The position numbers and the translations under genes were made by a program. Positions 62,699 to 64,000 of a stretch of 64,000 bases of DNA are shown here, piece after piece; position 1 is the first letter of the stretch, and each line of letters starts with the position of its first letter. Source of the stretch: Janibacter cremeus (GTDB lineage: Bacteria > Actinomycetota > Actinomycetes > Actinomycetales > Dermatophilaceae); assembly GCF_013409205.1 (NCBI RefSeq), contig NZ_JACCAE010000001.1, positions 310,001-374,000 on the forward strand, written 5' to 3'. The notes beneath the pieces were generated by a model. The model searched no databases. It had not been told where the DNA came from and saw only the letters and a program-made list of their open reading frames with translations.

Positions 62699-64000
62699 TC
62701 ACCCCCGCAGGGCGGAGGCGAAGACCGCGGGCAGTCGGGCCAGACCCGGCTTGGCGAGGAAGCGCACGAGGTGCTTGCCCGTGCTCGCTGCGGTCTTGTT
62801 GTGGACGAACCACGGGGGCAGGGGTGTCAGCGACAGCTCGCCGGCCATCACCGACCGGGGGAAGGGTCGCCACGGCCCCCGCACGACCGTGCGTTCCGGG
62901 TGCGCGAGCAGCAGCCCGTTGTGCACCACTCCCCTGCCGGACTGGATGTCCTGGAGGGTGTGCCCCGGGAAGGCACCCCACGTCGCCAGGGGCAGCAGGA
63001 AGCCGACCCCGGACCACGCGTTGACCGCGATCGTGCCGTAGCGCAGATCTGCCAGGAGCGCGTCGAAGCCCTCGCTGCCGAGGTCGCGCAGCTGGTCGGG
63101 GTGGATGAGGACATTCGCACCGAGCGTGCCGGACAGCTGCTCGTTGGCGAAGTCGATCGCGGCGGGCAGGAAGCCCTGCGCGGACCCGGGCAGCTCGGTG
63201 ACGCCGAGGACCGGGCCGAAGTACTCGGTCGAGTAGGCCTGGGAGTCGCCCTCACCGGGCAGGCCGGTGATCAGCGTGCGCTCGGCGCTGCCACCGACGG
63301 CTTCGTGCTGCTCGTAGGACTCCCGGGCCTGCGCGACCCGGTCGGCGAGGCCCCGGTACCACCCGGGCCGCTTCGGCGCGGTGGCCAGCGCGTCCCGGAC
63401 GAGGTCGAGGAACTCCTCCTTCTGCGCCCAGTCCGAGCTGACCACGAGGATCTGCCCGGCGATACAGTTGCAGCCGGAGTTGTGCAACCGCATCGTCGCC
63501 ACGTGCCGGGCCTGGAACTCCAGGTCGGCCCGGGACCATTCGCCGGGGACGACGATGATCGGGGCGACGCCGCCGAGCTCGCTCGTGACCGGCTTGGTCA
63601 GCGCCGGGGTGCCGGCTGCGCGGTGGGCCACGGCCTGCTCACCGGTCCCCCAGACGATGGCGTCGTGGGTGGTCGCCGAGCCGGTCATGTGCACCGCGTC
63701 GATGCCCTCGTGCTCGATCACCATCGAGCCGAGCTCGAGGTCGCTGCTGAAGAACTGCACGGCGCCGATGTCGACGAAGGGAGCGAACACCGCTTGGAGG
63801 ACGGGCAGCAGTGGGTCGGTGATCGGGTTGAGCTTCACTGCGGCAGACCGGTTGTCGGCAAACAACGCGTAGAGCGCGTCCAAGGGCGCGATCGAGAAGA
63901 TGTTGCCCGCGCCGAGGATGGCGCAGGTGCCGCTGGACTGCTGTGGCGAGAGGGCACCGAGGCCGGCCGTGTCCCGGACCTGCTGCTCACTCACGCCCGG
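62699..64000 (-). CDS. Aldehyde dehydrogenase family protein, 5' end outside window
   Basis: 433 residues visible; the frame runs off the window edge (a GTG at 63994 is probably internal). Family features: CAILGAGNIFSIAPLDALYAL, VKLNPITDPLLP (cofactor Lys), MTGSATTHDAIVWG, SELGGVAPIIV (catalytic Glu) and LHNSGCNCIAGQ (catalytic Cys). The long C-terminal extension (GKHLVRFLAKPGLARLPAVF) belongs to a divergent ALDH group of about 530-560 residues. Oxidises an aldehyde with NAD(P). Confidence 0.85.
   Translation of the reverse strand, partial: PGVSEQQVRDTAGLGALSPQQSSGTCAILGAGNIFSIAPLDALYALFADNRSAAVKLNPITDPLLPVLQAVFAPFVDIGAVQFFSSDLELGSMVIEHEGIDAVHMTGSATTHDAIVWGTGEQAVAHRAAGTPALTKPVTSELGGVAPIIVVPGEWSRADLEFQARHVATMRLHNSGCNCIAGQILVVSSDWAQKEEFLDLVRDALATAPKRPGWYRGLADRVAQARESYEQHEAVGGSAERTLITGLPGEGDSQAYSTEYFGPVLGVTELPGSAQGFLPAAIDFANEQLSGTLGANVLIHPDQLRDLGSEGFDALLADLRYGTIAVNAWSGVGFLLPLATWGAFPGHTLQDIQSGRGVVHNGLLLAHPERTVVRGPWRPFPRSVMAGELSLTPLPPWFVHNKTAASTGKHLVRFLAKPGLARLPAVFASALRG

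Overview
The window is high-GC DNA (about 70% in the right two thirds, visibly lower in the left third) from an actinobacterium. Gene content (cory-CC-star/ArsA next to CstA, a DUF6318 lipoprotein, a DUF222/HNH 13E12-type gene, a cfa-DUF1295 pair, DUF6308 and DUF6361 proteins) and short intergenic repeats of the CCCTTCGAG...CTCAGGGA type suggest Micrococcales, perhaps an Intrasporangiaceae relative such as Janibacter. The genus is inference.

Bases 1-24,350 form an accessory, defence-type island. A plus-strand run (1-9,356) encodes the end of a large SF1 helicase-nuclease, a GIY-YIG protein, and a tightly overlapping trio: DUF6361 protein, phospholipase-D-fold protein and SNF2/DEAD-like helicase. 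Next come an uncharacterised reverse gene, a sigma-region-4-like DNA-binding protein and a coiled-coil protein with an internal duplication. A reverse operon (18,186-14,419) encodes a YbjN/T3SS-chaperone-like protein, an ADP-ribosylglycohydrolase fused to a dual-specificity-type phosphatase, and an unknown protein. It diverges from a Nudix-winged-helix (NrtR-like) regulator across two matching 21-bp palindromes. A second GIY-YIG protein, a DUF6308 protein, a PD-(D/E)XK-like protein with a changed active-site Lys, a small unknown protein and a zinc-ribbon/serpin-like protein complete the island.

From 24,392 the window looks like ordinary chromosome. It holds a branched-chain amino-acid-type ABC transporter (livF, a livM-livG fusion, livH, livK) behind an FMN-dependent alpha-hydroxy-acid oxidase; a PutP-like symporter; a small catabolic group (3-hydroxyacyl-CoA dehydrogenase, SnoaL-like protein, haloalkane dehalogenase, quinone oxidoreductase); a PKD protein with a DUF6318 lipoprotein; a TusA-like protein followed by a 36-bp tandem repeat; and two SPFH proteins ending in a very strong hairpin. 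A cstA, cory-CC-star, ArsA ATPase, glycerate kinase operon follows, then dienelactone hydrolase, a DUF222/HNH gene, an MFS pump with its TetR regulator, oxidoreductase/hydrolase, D-threonine-aldolase-like and asparaginase genes.

The right end holds a TetR-controlled acyl-CoA dehydrogenase with a dyad-symmetric divergent promoter, an enoyl-CoA hydratase coupled to a 43-residue ORF, a metallo-beta-lactamase-fold hydrolase, a cyclopropane-fatty-acid synthase with a DUF1295 membrane protein, an alpha/beta hydrolase, a Fic protein and an aldehyde dehydrogenase cut by the window edge. No tRNA, rRNA, insertion sequence or CRISPR array was recognised.
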